A program made the position numbers and the translations under genes. DNA of 64,000 bases. Origin: Pardosa pseudoannulata. Lineage: Eukaryota > Arthropoda > Arachnida > Araneae > Lycosidae. The stretch's first letter is position 1. Each line of letters opens with the position of its first letter. Below are positions 1-13,700 of the stretch, piece after piece. The notes under the pieces were generated by a model. That model made no database searches. It was not told where the DNA came from and saw only the letters and a list, made by a program, of their open reading frames with translations. Location of the stretch: NCBI GenBank assembly GCA_032207245.1, contig CM063507.1, forward strand, positions 87,102,171 through 87,166,170. Reading direction: 5' to 3'.

Positions 1-572
1 CGGATGATTCGAATCTGAATGATGATGCTAGTAGAATTTGTTCTTGTTTAGCCTACTAAAGGTATGTAATAATAATAATAATACCGTCCTTTTAGAAATC
101 GCTCACCCATATTTTATTCCTTCCATCAATTAGGAACCTATTATTTTTGTTACATTACGAAGTCTGATAAGTTTTAATTAAATGCTTTGACTGCTTCAGT
201 AATAGCATAAATGCCTTTTTCTTAATCACATTTCATACTACGTAGATCAGTCACATCGTTAGCAGGAAAAATTTAATGTTTTGATCAATAACTGTATAAA
301 GCAATTTCGTGCAACTTCACGAACTACTGTAATGCCCTTCCCATTCATTTACATGTTTACAACAGCCAATAAGTAAACCATAAAATGCCCTTCCATTTGA
401 AACTAAAGCCAGAATTGTCATAAGTTTAGATGTGGCCTGCTGCGTGAAATCGCCTTATTATTGTAAAGTGTTTCACTAATTTTTTTACATTGTTTGGATG
501 CTAATATTTTCAAATACAAATTTTGTTAAAAAATATTTTAACTAATTTGTTTTTTTCATATAAGCGTTTAAA

Positions 573-649
<77 letters not shown>

Positions 650-1707
650 ATGAAGTTGTTTTAAAGATTTTATCATTTCGAATTTTTTTTAGTGAATATA
701 GGTAAATTATTTCACTGAGAAGTTTAATATGAAGAATATTTATCAATCTTTTGCAACTTCTTTAATTTATTTGAAATATTTGTGATATTTATATATAGAG
801 GTAAACTATCAGTATCATCTATGGATAACAAAGCTCTTGCTTGTTAACAATAACTTGCAAACTGGACTGCTTACAACTGATTAGTTGTGGCAGAACTAGA
901 GCCTCTATCTCTCTTACACATAACCATGAAACATTCTTTTCTTATTAGAGTATAAAAGAAAATGCAATTTTTCACATAACACTCTTTAAAAAGAGATGTA
1001 ACGTGTGACTGATTTTGGATTCAACAGACGTTGTATGTTCCTTCTATAATTTTTTTAATAATTTTTGAAATCCTGTTTATAAAATTTGCTAAGTTTTTGC
1101 AACAGGTTTTACAGTGTTTCCTTTAAACAGAGGAATTTTTACAATCTACGGTCGTTTAATAAATTGAAACGACGACTGAATCTTGCTGCGAGAGATTAAA
1201 TTCGCGAATGCTCAGATTTATAGAGAAAGTGCATGTTTGTAAACAAATTCGATGTGCTGACTACAACTAAACTTTTCGTAGGCAAAACATTGCTTGTTTT
1301 CATTGTATCTTAGGAGCTCCTTTATGGATCACGTACACAACAAAACTAAATTTTATTTAAAGGAAGGGGGAGGAAACATCAGAAACTGGCCAGGTAATTT
1401 AAAATAGATTTTTTTAGCACTTACAAAATGATATATATATTTTTAAATTAAACATTTTACACATTATTATTAAGTATCATAATCAAAGCATAACTACTTT
1501 GATTATGTAACAGGCACAAAAAACTATTACATAAATAAGAATATAATAAAAATTTGCAAAACCTGATCATTTTAAGGACAAAAAATAATTACATTTATAC
1601 GTACAGTTCTTCTCACAAAATCATAGAAAATACATTAGAAATATGAAAAAACAACTTAGTAATAATAAAAAAAAATTCTTAGAACATAATCACTTTAATC
1701 TATTGCA
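1..1707. other. AT-rich flank with no recognised gene
   Basis: I see no convincing gene here. An open frame enters at base 3 and stops at 57-59 (its last residues read CSCLAY), followed by a GTATGT. It could be the end of a gene lying to the left, but it is too short to support. A short TAA trinucleotide run lies at about 66-82. Confidence 0.5.
576..645. repeat. (TA)n(TG)n compound microsatellite
   Basis: A run of about 16 TA units changes directly into about 18 TG units. The reading frame across it is an artefact of the repeat. Confidence 0.95.
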
Positions 1708-1911
1708 TTACAGTAAGATAAACGTTTTATTATCATTCTGAAAACGTTTGCCGCAAATTCTCGATGACGAACTTGGAGTCCAGTCTTTCCTGTTCAAAGC
1801 TTTTATCCAAAGCATTCGCAATGTAGGATTTTTAGGAAAGCAATAAAATCCAATATATTCGCCTTTTTTGAAACGCTTAGTACAGCCATACGCAAAACAG
1901 CTTGTTACCAT
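1708..1911 (-). CDS. THAP-type zinc finger reading frame (short, possibly broken)
   Basis: The 67-codon frame starting at 1911 has the order of a THAP domain, a DNA-binding C2CH zinc finger. Cys5 and Cys10 form the first ligand pair, followed by FPKNP near residue 25, Trp35, Trp44, and RICGKRF at 51-57. In the family the last motif is C-x2-H-F; here Cys53 is present but the histidine position is Arg56 (codon CGT, one transition from CAT). The frame then stops ten residues later, so only a THAP module is encoded and no C-terminal region. It could be the first exon of a longer gene, but I see no GT donor right after the domain. The frame stays open upstream to 2046, but Met1911 sits exactly where THAP proteins start. 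It is divergent from ITFG2. The THAP likeness is visible in the sequence; whether it works is open. Confidence 0.55.
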   Translation of the reverse strand: MVTSCFAYGCTKRFKKGEYIGFYCFPKNPTLRMLWIKALNRKDWTPSSSSRICGKRFQNDNKTFILL

Positions 1912-2046
1912 TTTCAGATAATTGACAAAATTAACACCCAAATAACAAGCACAATCCGTAGGAAACTCAATTATTTTGCCAACGAGGAAGTTGAGCTGCA
2001 ATTTTTCACTACATCTGACGCCATATGCACATTCTCTATTTTTCAC

Positions 2047-2412
2047 GTTTTGTAATCCGTTGTCCCTAGACGCAAGTAATAATGTATACTTATAATCTTT
2101 ATAAATGACACGAATTTTTACTATAATATCAATTGAAATGTGAGCGAGTTTAAAGTTAAATTATTTTCAGTAAAATATTTTGATTTAAGATGCAGAGATT
2201 ATCATCTCCTTGGATTGTTTTTGTATTTTCTACTCGTAACCGGCGGAATTGTTTACAAAACTTTTTCATATGATCAAAAATGATTTGATACGTTAAGTTG
2301 TTATGCGTTTTTCTGAAAATTAATATTTTCTTGATCTTGTAATTTTATTGAAAACACATAAGCGTTTGTCTCCAATCCAAAGGTTTGCATGGTTCAACTA
2401 CCGACTGCCAAT
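2047..2412. promoter_or_regulatory. Putative shared (bidirectional) promoter and 5' leader region
   Basis: This stretch separates the start of the minus-strand THAP frame from the plus-strand ITFG2 start. I see no clear TATA box at a fixed distance from either start. Head-to-head spacing of about 500 bp between the two start codons is typical of bidirectional promoters, so this is inferred from layout only. An extra in-frame ATG at 2389 lies upstream of the chosen ITFG2 start. Confidence 0.3.
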
Positions 2413-2508
2413 ATGCGTGCGGTGTCGTTCGTATCTCGACTTGAATTTGAATTTAAAGGGAATTTTTCCCGAAACGCGATCTGTTTGGGTGATGTAGACA
2501 ACGACAGC
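2413..2508 (+). CDS. ITFG2: ITFG2 exon 1
   Basis: Residues 1-32, starting [14 protein letters not shown], with the first half of the first acidic loop (GDVDND). The donor is AGC|GTAAAT, phase 0. It is followed by a short 220-bp intron. Confidence 0.92.
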
Positions 2509-4707
2509 GTAAATACTTTTGAAATTATTAATTATAATTTATTTTGAAATTAAACTTTTCTTTTTAAATTTTTTTATCTAACTATTATTATTGGATATTT
2601 CGTAATTAATATATAAAATTTATTTATGAGGTAGAAAATAAAATTAGTGTTTTTAACTCTGAACGTGTATAATTTTTTTTTGTTTTATATTCAATTATTA
2701 TATGCTCTTTCATAATATCTTTTTTCAGAACAATGAATTAGTTGTTGGAAATTTACAAGGTGATCTTGCAGTTTTTAAAGGAGATCAAAGTAAACCATGG
2801 GCTGAAGCACATGACCTTAAAATGGTAAAGTTTTTCCCTACTCTAGATATTACAGTTTTAGGTCAGAATAGTGTTATTTATTTGAGTTTGATGCATCCAT
2901 AAACGATATATATCAAGTACTGTTCCCATTTATCTGCATTACAAGAAGTGTGAAGAAAAAGGAAATAGTTCTCAAAACACTTTTATTGTCACCATAGGAA
3001 AAAAAGGGTTATTTTAGGATGTCAATTTTAAAAGAGTTAATTGTTTTCGAGTGATTTGTTTGTTGTAGCATACAATAAATATAATTTAGAATAAGTTGAT
3101 TCAATTTTTGAAAACTTGTTAAACTGGAGTACTACCTACCAACACAATTTGCTTGCTATGTTGCCCAAGTTATATTCATGGCACATGCTTTCAGGTGACA
3201 TTTTTATGCATTAGTCAAAAAAGAAAATTAAAATTTTGGTATTTATTGTAGCTAAGTAAAATAAAATATTGAAGTTAACAATATTTGTAAAGAAAGATAA
3301 CACACTGTCATAGTTAATTATCGTTGTTTTATTCAATAATTATATGATGTTTAAAATTAATATTAATTACATATATTCTGAATTTTAGTTCAGTATCAAT
3401 AAAGAATAGTTTCAGCTTTACTTAATGCAGTTTTGAAAATTTAGCTATCTTCATCTGTACAAAAGCAAATTTGGACATTAAACTAAGGCATTGAGCATTT
3501 TTTGTGATTGTCACTTACAAATATACACAAAAATTCATAAAATTTTACGATTTTTCATCAAAGCAATAATTTAACAATATTAATCATAGAACAAGAAATT
3601 ATAAATAGACTAAATTTTTAGGCTATTATACCTAAATTTTCAACTAAGAAAGCTAGAAAAATATATAATTTTACCCTTTACCTTCATACTGTATAATACT
3701 TTCATTTATTAAAAAGACAATCCTACTTGTTTATAAATATAAAATTTAAACAATATTTTTGTGTTCTTTTTCTGTTAATCAAGTATAGGTATATGGTTCA
3801 TTTCATGAAAAATTATTTGTATAAGTTTATTAAAAAAAACCCTGCTATTTAATTGGTTTGAAAAGGACAACAAATAGGAAACTGCCCCAAGTTGCAAAAG
3901 TTATAAGTAGTTCACAACTTGAGAACCCCCAAGTGATGTTCAAGCACAGAATGAAATATTTTTTTAGAACTACCTGTGATGCTCATTTCAGTAAAAGCAC
4001 TAAAATCGTTAAAGTTTTATCTGTCAGTTACAATATTTATAATATTTAATAATTTTTCAACAATTAGTATTTTAAAAAGCACATTTCTATGTTCAACAAG
4101 GTAAAAATAGTTTTAACACATTTTACTATTTTGGAAATATAATATTTATAAGAAAAAATTTTTCTTTGGATCTTTAGTCTTTAGAATTTAACATCATGTA
4201 TGAGTAGAGATGTAAAAAACCTGAAATTTTGAAGAGGTGGGAATCAACCCAGGGATTTTGGGGAATAAACGCAGAATTTTGGGAACTTTGAGAAGAAATC
4301 ATTTTAACAATGTTTACATTCATTTTTTGAACAGTGGCATATTATTTCTTAGAGATTTTTTTCTTACGTTTGGCAATATATATATATATATATATTCAAG
4401 AAATAATAGCAATGAGCATTTAAATGATTTTATAGTAGTACTTATGTAATTAATTACCCAGTTAGTCTTATGAAACATAACTGGTTGCTTACATTTTAAT
4501 TGCTAATATAATAATTATATACATTATTTTGTATCATTATTTATTATGTAAATTGCTTTATGCTAAACTTTTCCCCCTCCTTTTATAATATAAAAGTAAA
4601 TATCTTTAAATTTAAAATAACAGTTTATTATTTTTTGTAATGCATATATCATTTAAAGGTGTCATCCAATGACACTGTTGCATTTTGTGTCCAATTCCTA
4701 CACACAC

Positions 4708-4787
<80 letters not shown>

Positions 4788-7700
4788 TTATCCAAGAAAA
4801 ATAATGATTTATGGGTTTTGTGACACTACAGGTTATTGCCTAATATTTATGTTATAATAAAAATATTGGATATTTCTCAAAGGAAAAATATACTTATACT
4901 TTCATGCAAAACATGATACCTTGCGAAATATAGTTAGTAAATCCCAATTATTCAATTTTTTTTCATAGCGTATGATAGTTCAATTGTGTGAAAATATCAA
5001 CTTTTGAGGTCTGCAACAAAGACAGAAAAAAATGGTGGTTCTCATTGTGTCATAGGAATTGGCGACTTCAAATTACTTCAAAATTCCCATGTTTTAGAAA
5101 TTTTCAAAATTACCTTCCCAAAAAAAAACAAGTTTTTTTGCACTGCTCACAACTCTATGTATGAGGCACGAGTACTATGTTAAAAAGGAAAGTCATACAA
5201 TCCTAGTACTAAATTCATTTGCTAAAACATCAAGTAATATAAAGTTAAACAAATAAATTATTATAATATCTTAATAATTTAATTTTGTTTTTCAGATTAT
5301 GGTTATCCTTGTTGGAGATGTTTTGAATGAAGGAAAGGTAGTATAACAATCTTTCAGATTCCTAAATTTACTTAAATTGTATACAAACTTCCTTTTCTAT
5401 TAATTTACTGTTCTATCCTGAATAGTAAATTAATGCTACATTCTTACTACTGTATGTATTAGGATAATATTTAAACTGTGTTGTTGTGACAATCAGTCCT
5501 ATGTATTGATAAGAAACCATTGTTAGGTAATATGTATATGATTAATATGGAACAGATGCGATATCTACGCTCTTTTGGCCGCGATGTTTCTTTCTTGCAA
5601 AATACCCCATTTTTGAAAGTCGCTAAACAAAATTGGTGGCAGAAAATGGCGTTTTCTGAAAGATCACCAAGAAAAAAACATGGACGAATAAACAAATTTA
5701 CTGCAGACTGTTTAGCACACGGTATAACAAATTTAAAATTTGTGAGGAGGGGAACCCCCTATCAACCCCTCCATATTGTTACAACAACTTATTACAACTA
5801 TAAATACATAAAACATACACACATTTTAATAAACAGTAAAAAAATAAATAAGGACATACAAGAAATTAATGAAAAGAGGGAAACTATGTGCTTAACAGTC
5901 TGCAGTAAATGCATGCTAGTACTAACAAAAATGATTAAAAAAAATGGTAAAACTTGACCAGCGACCTGACCATATGAGCATGTTTGAACTACACGAATCC
6001 AGTAATGCTAAAGAACTTTCTAGAAATTATTCAAAAAGGCACCATCCAAACTACAAGAATCCAGTAACGCTAAAGAAATGTCTTTGGTTTCTTAAAAGCC
6101 ATGTGGTGCACAGCGACAGATAGTAACTAAAAATATAAAAAAAAATGGTACAACCTGATCAGCAACCTCACCATGCAAGCACGTCCGAACTTAACAAATT
6201 CAGTAGTACAGTAGAACCTTGATTATCGGAGCTAATTAGGACCGCTTGTACCTCGAATATCGGAAATCTCGGTTAATAGAAACCATGTATAAAAACCTTC
6301 CATGCTTGCGAATTTAACTAACTTTTAAAGTAAAAAGACAATAGCATGTTCTTTAAATGATAAAAATAAACATATATGAACTTATGTTTCGCAGCTAAAA
6401 AGATTTAAAAAGGGTATAATATTTCTTGGAAGTTGAGTGCTTTTGTGGGGAAGAAGTGCCTGTAACACGGACAATGAACTAAAATGTGTATAATTTTTTT
6501 CCAGCTCATTTTGGAAAGGAGAAAAAAAAAATAGACTTCCTTATTGACTTGGTTAACAGAAACCTCGGTTAATCGAGGTTCTACTGTATTAGAAAAATCC
6601 AGTGAAATTATTCAAGAAGGCTCCAGGTGGTCACGTGCACCAATGGGGCTTAAAGAACAAATCAGCGTTGCATCCACAAAGCTCCAATGTCAGGATAGTA
6701 AAAGCTAAACAATCATTGCCTGGCAAAATGCTCGAAAAAGCTGCCAAATTTGGCGACAAAAACCAGAGCGTAAATATCGCATCTGTACCATTAATACCTA
6801 GCAATATTCCTTTAATTTTGTTATATGTATCCTAAAATTCTTTAGCAAGTTTTTAGGTAATATATATTGATTTTTATTTTGTGATTGGTTAAGTAATAAA
6901 ATTTATTGGTCTGTTGTTTGTGCATCTGCATTTATCAGATTAAAGAATGAGATAATATATATATCAGAGCCATAGCCAGAAATTATTTTCGGAGGGGGAC
7001 CAAGGGAGAAAGGCATCTTTATTTGTAAATGATACTTCAATTGATGAAAGGCAAAGCACTGTATTTCTGGCCATCGGTCCAGGAAGATTTTTATAGTCTG
7101 AGTGGTTTTTTAAAGTAAATTAATATTTTTGTTCATGAACAGCTAGGCAGATAGCACACATACACACAAACATTGGATGTTGGCTGTCTACAAAATGGCC
7201 TTTCAAAATTTCAGAAGGGGGGGAATTTAGGCATACAAGAAAGTCTGGTTGTCCACATCAAGTTTTTTAGTTTGGTTTGTCAAATAATATTTAAAAAATA
7301 TATACTTTTGATGTTGCATTTAAATTTTTTTTTCTATTCACAGAATTTCACTGTTTGTATAAGTGGAGAAGGATTGTTAAACATCTTTGATATAGAAGCG
7401 CTTGCATCAGTATGTATTTATTTTTCTTGCTGTCATCACTGCATTTAATTAATTTTTATTTAAAAATTTGTATCAAATTTTTAAAGTCTTTCTATTAAAG
7501 AAAATTTTACTATTCTCAATAACTTAAGGGTTCATTTAAATGTATCAGCCTTTGTTTATAAAATATATATGGTTGATTATTTAGGATATATAGGGGCTAG
7601 ACCAGGGTTGGCATGATTTAAATCAGTTGATTTTTTTAAAGAAATTATTCATTTAAGTCATTTTTTCCCACTTCTTTTAAAATCTATATTCCAAAGACAG

Positions 7701-10700
7701 GAGAATTGAGAATCCATCGGCACAATAATACCAATAAGTAAATAAGTGTCAATAGATAGCATGTGCTTTCCAAGAATGGAGGGGTTGTTATCAGAAAGTA
7801 TGGAGTAGGGGTAGTACAATGATTGATTATGACTGGTGGAATTAATTTTATGTAATGGGAGGTAGAGTATTACAGAACTTGAAATTCAGTTTGTCTACCC
7901 AATAACGACAGCCATGGCTTCATCTGCCGGAATGGAAAGACAGTTTTCTTCTTTTGGCATTGTTTTCATTCTAGCTTTCATAACCAATTTGGAGTGAATA
8001 AAGCATCAAATCTAGTGTTTCTATTGAAACAATTAAATCCATAATTTGGTGCTTAAAAATATTTAAATAATTATTTGTTTTTTTAAATAAATAGTTTGCA
8101 TTAAAAGAATATTTAATTTGTTCTTTTAATTTACATCTTATTTATTTTTGCACTTTCCAATTACAAAATAATAGAATGTAATTAGGTTAACATTTATATA
8201 TTTAATTTTTGGTCATCAGTGTGTAGAATATACTAGATAGATAGTTTGTTACTTCTTATAACAAACTATTCTATGTATATTGCAAAAAACATAATAACAA
8301 CAATTAAAATTACCGTATTGAGAAAAAAAAATCAAAGAAATTCTATTTAAATAAAAAAATTCTGATTTAAATCAAATCAATCTGATTTTTTTGATTAAAA
8401 AAAAAATGATTTTTTTCCAACCCTGGGTTAGATTGTGAAGTGCAGTAGTGCAGTACTAAATTGGCTCATCATAAAGTTGCTTGCTGAAAAAACACACAAT
8501 AATGGGCAATCTTTTGAAAGGAACATGAATTAGTAACGTCATCTGATAGTAAATATTTCATTCGAAAACCATGATGCAACTGTGCAGTGATCCTCCCGAG
8601 GTGTAGGACTTGCTCAAACTTAAGGATGCGGCATTAGTCCCTGATCAGCATCTAGTACAAACACATATTTGCGGCATTCATCACGAACGGGTTAAGAAAA
8701 GTTCTATTAAAAGGGATTTGTTTGAAAAAAGAATCCCTACACCGACACTAATACACTGCTCTCTTAAACATATTTTTTTATTTTTTACATGTGCTCACTG
8801 TGCAGTAAGTGCAGTTTTACTTTTTCGAAATATATATGTATTATATATTTATATGAATATACAGTATAGATTGTTAAGGTATCCGTCTACGTTTGGAAAA
8901 CTTTTTTCTTTAAACGTAGAAACTCGTTCACGTTTTTACATTTTTATATTTATTTTTTATATTATCATAGAGAATGGCACTTAAAAAATTTATTCCTCGA
9001 GAAGTTTTTATAAAATTTGTAATGAATGAAGAAAATTGAGTAAAAAAAATCGGGTTTTTTCAAAAGTCTCATTTTTCAATAAATTAAATTATTTCAATAT
9101 TTTTTGATGAACTCATTTCTTATACACTGGACTAGCAAATCACCTAAAATCTTTGCTTCATTTACATTTGGTAAAAAATTTTGGTCCTTCAAAATCATAC
9201 ACATTGAATTTTTAATGAATTTTGATTACTTTTATATCTAACTATAAGTGTAACATCATTAAAAATGATCCAAATTTAAAGCTTTTAGGTCATTCACTAG
9301 AAAATACTATCAAAAGTATTCATAATAATTTTCGACAAAATATTTTAAGAACTTTTTGAGAAATCGCGTTTCAAGTTTCAACATTTTGTTAAAAATACCG
9401 TTCTGAGAAAAACGCATTTGAAGTTGTGAAAGCAACTTTAACTATTAAAAAATTAAAATACACGTTTAAAATTCCCCACACTTTCTTGATTCAAAACTTT
9501 CTCATTGCCAAATTGTCAATTATTAAAAATACTACAAAAATGTTTAAACTAATATTCATGAAAATTAAAAAAGTTTTGTTGAAGAAATGCTCTTTAAAAG
9601 GCTTTAAATTCACAACTTCCGGTTCCGAAGTCGCTATTTCCGTTTTGTTTGGACAGCTATCACTGATGTTTAAACAGCTGTATCTTTTCTTTAAATTGTC
9701 ATAGAAATAAAACAAAAACAGATTTAGAAGCCTAAAAGTTGAAATTTTACAATAGAGAAATTAAAATAAAATTATGATTTTTTCCAAAAAATGATGTTTT
9801 CAACGTAAACAGATACCTTAAGTATAGTTATCTATTTTTAAGGCAGTCTTGTAGTCAAGAGAAAAAAACCACTCTTCTACTCAGAAAATTTCCTTTCATG
9901 TCTTGTGTGAAATTCTTTTTGTTACTGCATGTACCATTTTTTTTTGTTTCAAATTACATACCTATAAAAGTCTTCCCAATTTTCACTTTCCAAGGTTATT
10001 ATCTATGCATTTGGCTTGGTGGCACTGGAGAAATAACATTAATCATTAGTTTAAACATTTATTGTAGTTTCTCTAAGAATATTATTCCAAAACCTCCATT
10101 CTCTTTTTAAAAAATTTCAATGAATTGTAGGAAACTGAAAGGCGAAATTGGCGTCCATTTCATTCTCAGCAGTTGCCTGCAAATACCAAAGTAGCTGTAT
10201 TAGCTGATGTAGGTATGTGCATTATTAGTTTTACAATAGTTTGAGATTGTTATTATTTTACTATCATTACTACTTGACTTCATCTGAGATAATTTCGAAC
10301 TTATTCTTTATTTGTTACTAGTTGAAACACCCAGTGTTGTCTGGGTTTATATATACATATACGTAAGGAAAATTCTCAGGGGTTTTCAAAACTTAAGTCA
10401 AGGGCTAAAAATTCCTGCATCATTTTACATTCCCCTTTTTAACCCCTCACCTAAGTGGACCACTGGGGCTACCGTTTATGCTTCAGAGAAGGGGCTTGTC
10501 CAATTATAATCCTACATTGCCCTAGCGGACCATTTAGGAAATTTCCAAACAAAAAGGAGATACATGCTGTGGGAGACAGATTTTTCTAGAGATATTTTTC
10601 CCACAGATGTTGACCCAGGTGTTAAGGGTCTTGTACATGCTAGCTGACTCTTCCATTTGTCCCATCCCTATGATGAAATGGGAACCCGTCCTTCAACGTT

Positions 10701-13700
10701 ATCTTAATAAAAGTCTTTAGCTGAAACGGTATCATTTTTATGGCAATGACTGCAACCACCCATCGAGAAGTCTGTCTCATTACATGTATATGTGTATATA
10801 TATGTAAAAAAAGCCATTAGGGTATCTACTAATTCTTTCATCATAATTATATAATTTTTCAGTTCTTTAAATATTTTTTGATTTTCCTACAAACTGGTTT
10901 TATTTTTAAGAAAATTCCACAAGTACGTAAAATAAGTTTTTTAAAAATAATTTAAGGAACTGTACTATATGAAAAAGATATATTTTATTTTTCCTTTAAT
11001 ACCAATTTAATATTGTTATAAAAATATTTTATTTTCTCTAAAACTTGTTTCATTTTTATCTCATTGTATGAGGCACATCCAGAAAGTAAGCTTCCCTATT
11101 TAAAAGAAAAAAAGAAAGTAAGTTTCCCAATGTTTTCCCCTTTAAATTAAATGTAATTAGCCGTGTCAATTGAGCATGTATAACAGATCTATGATGTATC
11201 AATCATATGCCAGCTGTATAGGTCCCATCTCGTGCCAGTATTGTGGTATCAGTGATCCAAAATGGAAACTCTTAATTCCTTCTCCCACCGCCTGCAAGGT
11301 TTCGGTCGGTGATCTCGAATGGACAAAGCATTGCGCCAACTGAAATTCATCTTCAGCTCTGTCAGGTCTATGACTTCTGAATACAAAATTGATCTTGCTC
11401 CCAGCAATTTGCCCGTTTTCTTGCACCTCAAGAAATTCATGTTTTTCGGTGAGTGGTGTGGCAACAATGAAGAGCTGAAGATGTTTGTCACAGGCTGATT
11501 TCCATTCACAGGCTGCAGAGTTCTACGACAGAGGTATACAAAAGTGGATCCCACTCTAAGACAAGTGTCTCCATTCTGGTGGTGGCTCTGTTGAAAAATC
11601 ATTGAAACATGGCTGTACTTGCTTCCAATAAATATGTCCGTGAAAGTGTCAGTTCTTTTTTTCTTTTAAATAGGGAAACTTACTTTCTGGATGTGCCTCG
11701 TATGTGATTGCCAACCCGTATTCATTTATAAAGACTTCAACTAAAATCTTAGAAATGTCCAAATAAATGCTTAGCTTCAGTATTTTTAATTTTATTACAT
11801 ATTTTTAATTTTGCAAGAAATGTAGCCTAGGAGAGAATTTGGTTCAGCGTGTAGGTGGTACATTTATAAATCTGCCCATGGGATAGACTATGGGCTTGGG
11901 TTCCTATCTGTCTGTCTAATTTTGAGTGTGAAATACTGACATAATGGATTTCTCACTTCCTGTTTTTCATTTTTATTATAGATGGTGATGGAGAAAAGGA
12001 ATTGGTTTTAGGTCTTACTGATCATGTGCTAAGAACTTATCGCTGGGTAAAGCTGAACCAGGTAGGTCCAACTTTTGTAAAGTTTAAAATTCATAATAGA
12101 AATAAAATATTACTAATTTTCACTACTAGCTTTAACTATCTATTTTTCACCTGATTTATAATTCTATCTTTAATCTAAATTTAAAATCATCTGCCATTGA
12201 CATAAACTCTTAAAGTACAAGTCAGTAAAAACAAACAAAATTTAACATTTTATATATCTTGTAGTATACAACTCACTTAAATGCTTATTTAATTTTTTAT
12301 ATTTATTTGTTTATATCAATGCATAATTTTAATTTTCAAGCATTTAATCAAAAGATATTTTTAAGCAAGTAAAAGAAAAGAACATTTATCAGTAAACATT
12401 GTTGTAATTATAATTCTCACTCTTATATTTAATGACTAAACAGTGTAGAACAGAAATGTGCTTAATGTAAAATTGATTTGTTTTGAATTGAAGCCTTTTG
12501 CTATTTTTAATATATAGTTGTATTGAGCAATCCTGGAAATATAAAATTTCCTTACCTTAATAACAAATAATAAAATATTAGAAATCATGAAAAAATAAGT
12601 TTCAATTTTAAAAATTAATGTGTTTAAAATATTCTAAAAATTTAGTAGAAAATATTGAATAGTTATAAAGCAGTATCACATTCTGAGACAAAAGGGACTT
12701 CAGTGTTTTTTTATTAAACATTTCCATAATTAACAATTATTATTCATTAGATAAATAGATTCATAGCATGTATGTATTAATTACAATAATAACTGTCTTT
12801 ACTTGAATTAAGACTAAGTGTTCATCAAATATGATCAAAAATGCTTTTTCAATTTCATCAGCAAAAATTTACGAGATTTGTTTATTTTTGTATGACTTTT
12901 AAACTTTTTAATATTTTTAATGAACATATTAAAACAGGAATTAAATTTTTCCAGATTTATAACATTTCCTACCTTTTCTTTAAATTTAAATGAGTTCACA
13001 ATTAAGAATTTTGTTTGTGAAGATCAATGATTTTATCTGTTGTTTTCAAAAATAGATATTTGTATGTAGATGTGTCCATTTATGAATGCTTTGTTTTTTT
13101 ATCAGTTAAAACTCGTTTTTGCCAGAACTTTTGAAATAAGAAATTTTGAGTATGGTTTTTATATAATGGGTCTTGTACCTCAGTATTTATTTTTTTGGGG
13201 AGGGGTACCCCCCCCCCCAAAAAAAAAAAAAAATCATACATGATTCCCATTAAATAATTATATATTCTTTAAAATTTCATAATTTTTTGTAGTGTCATTA
13301 ATATTATTAGATACATTATTTCACAAAATAAATATCTTTTTATATAATATATATATATAAACAGGATAAATGTTGTATGTCATGAATTATTACATGTATC
13401 ATACATCATGCCCTCCCCCCTCCCATTAATGATATGTCTGAATATAATTTTTTTTATATTTAGTGATATTGGTCAATATTTCTGAATATTCTGGAATATC
13501 ATTTTCTTTTTATATTTAGCAACATTAGTCAATATTTCTCCAATATCGTTGAATATTATTTTTTGATATTTAGCAATGTAGGTCAATTTTTCCCTGATAA
13601 ATTTACCATGTGATAGTGTTAGCTTTCAAACTAATTCATGAACTTCTTGAAGTAAGGCTTTTTCTATCTGTATAGAAGCTTTATGTCTAAAATTTATATA

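Noticed and set aside
5520..5957. 145-codon plus-strand frame
   Set aside because: It starts in the inverted end of a transposon and runs through its internal repeats, with lysine-rich low-complexity text and no family likeness.
11199..11602. Two minus-strand frames (75 and 117 codons)
   Set aside because: The plus strand carries mariner transposase text between inverted repeats, so the minus-strand frames are shadows.
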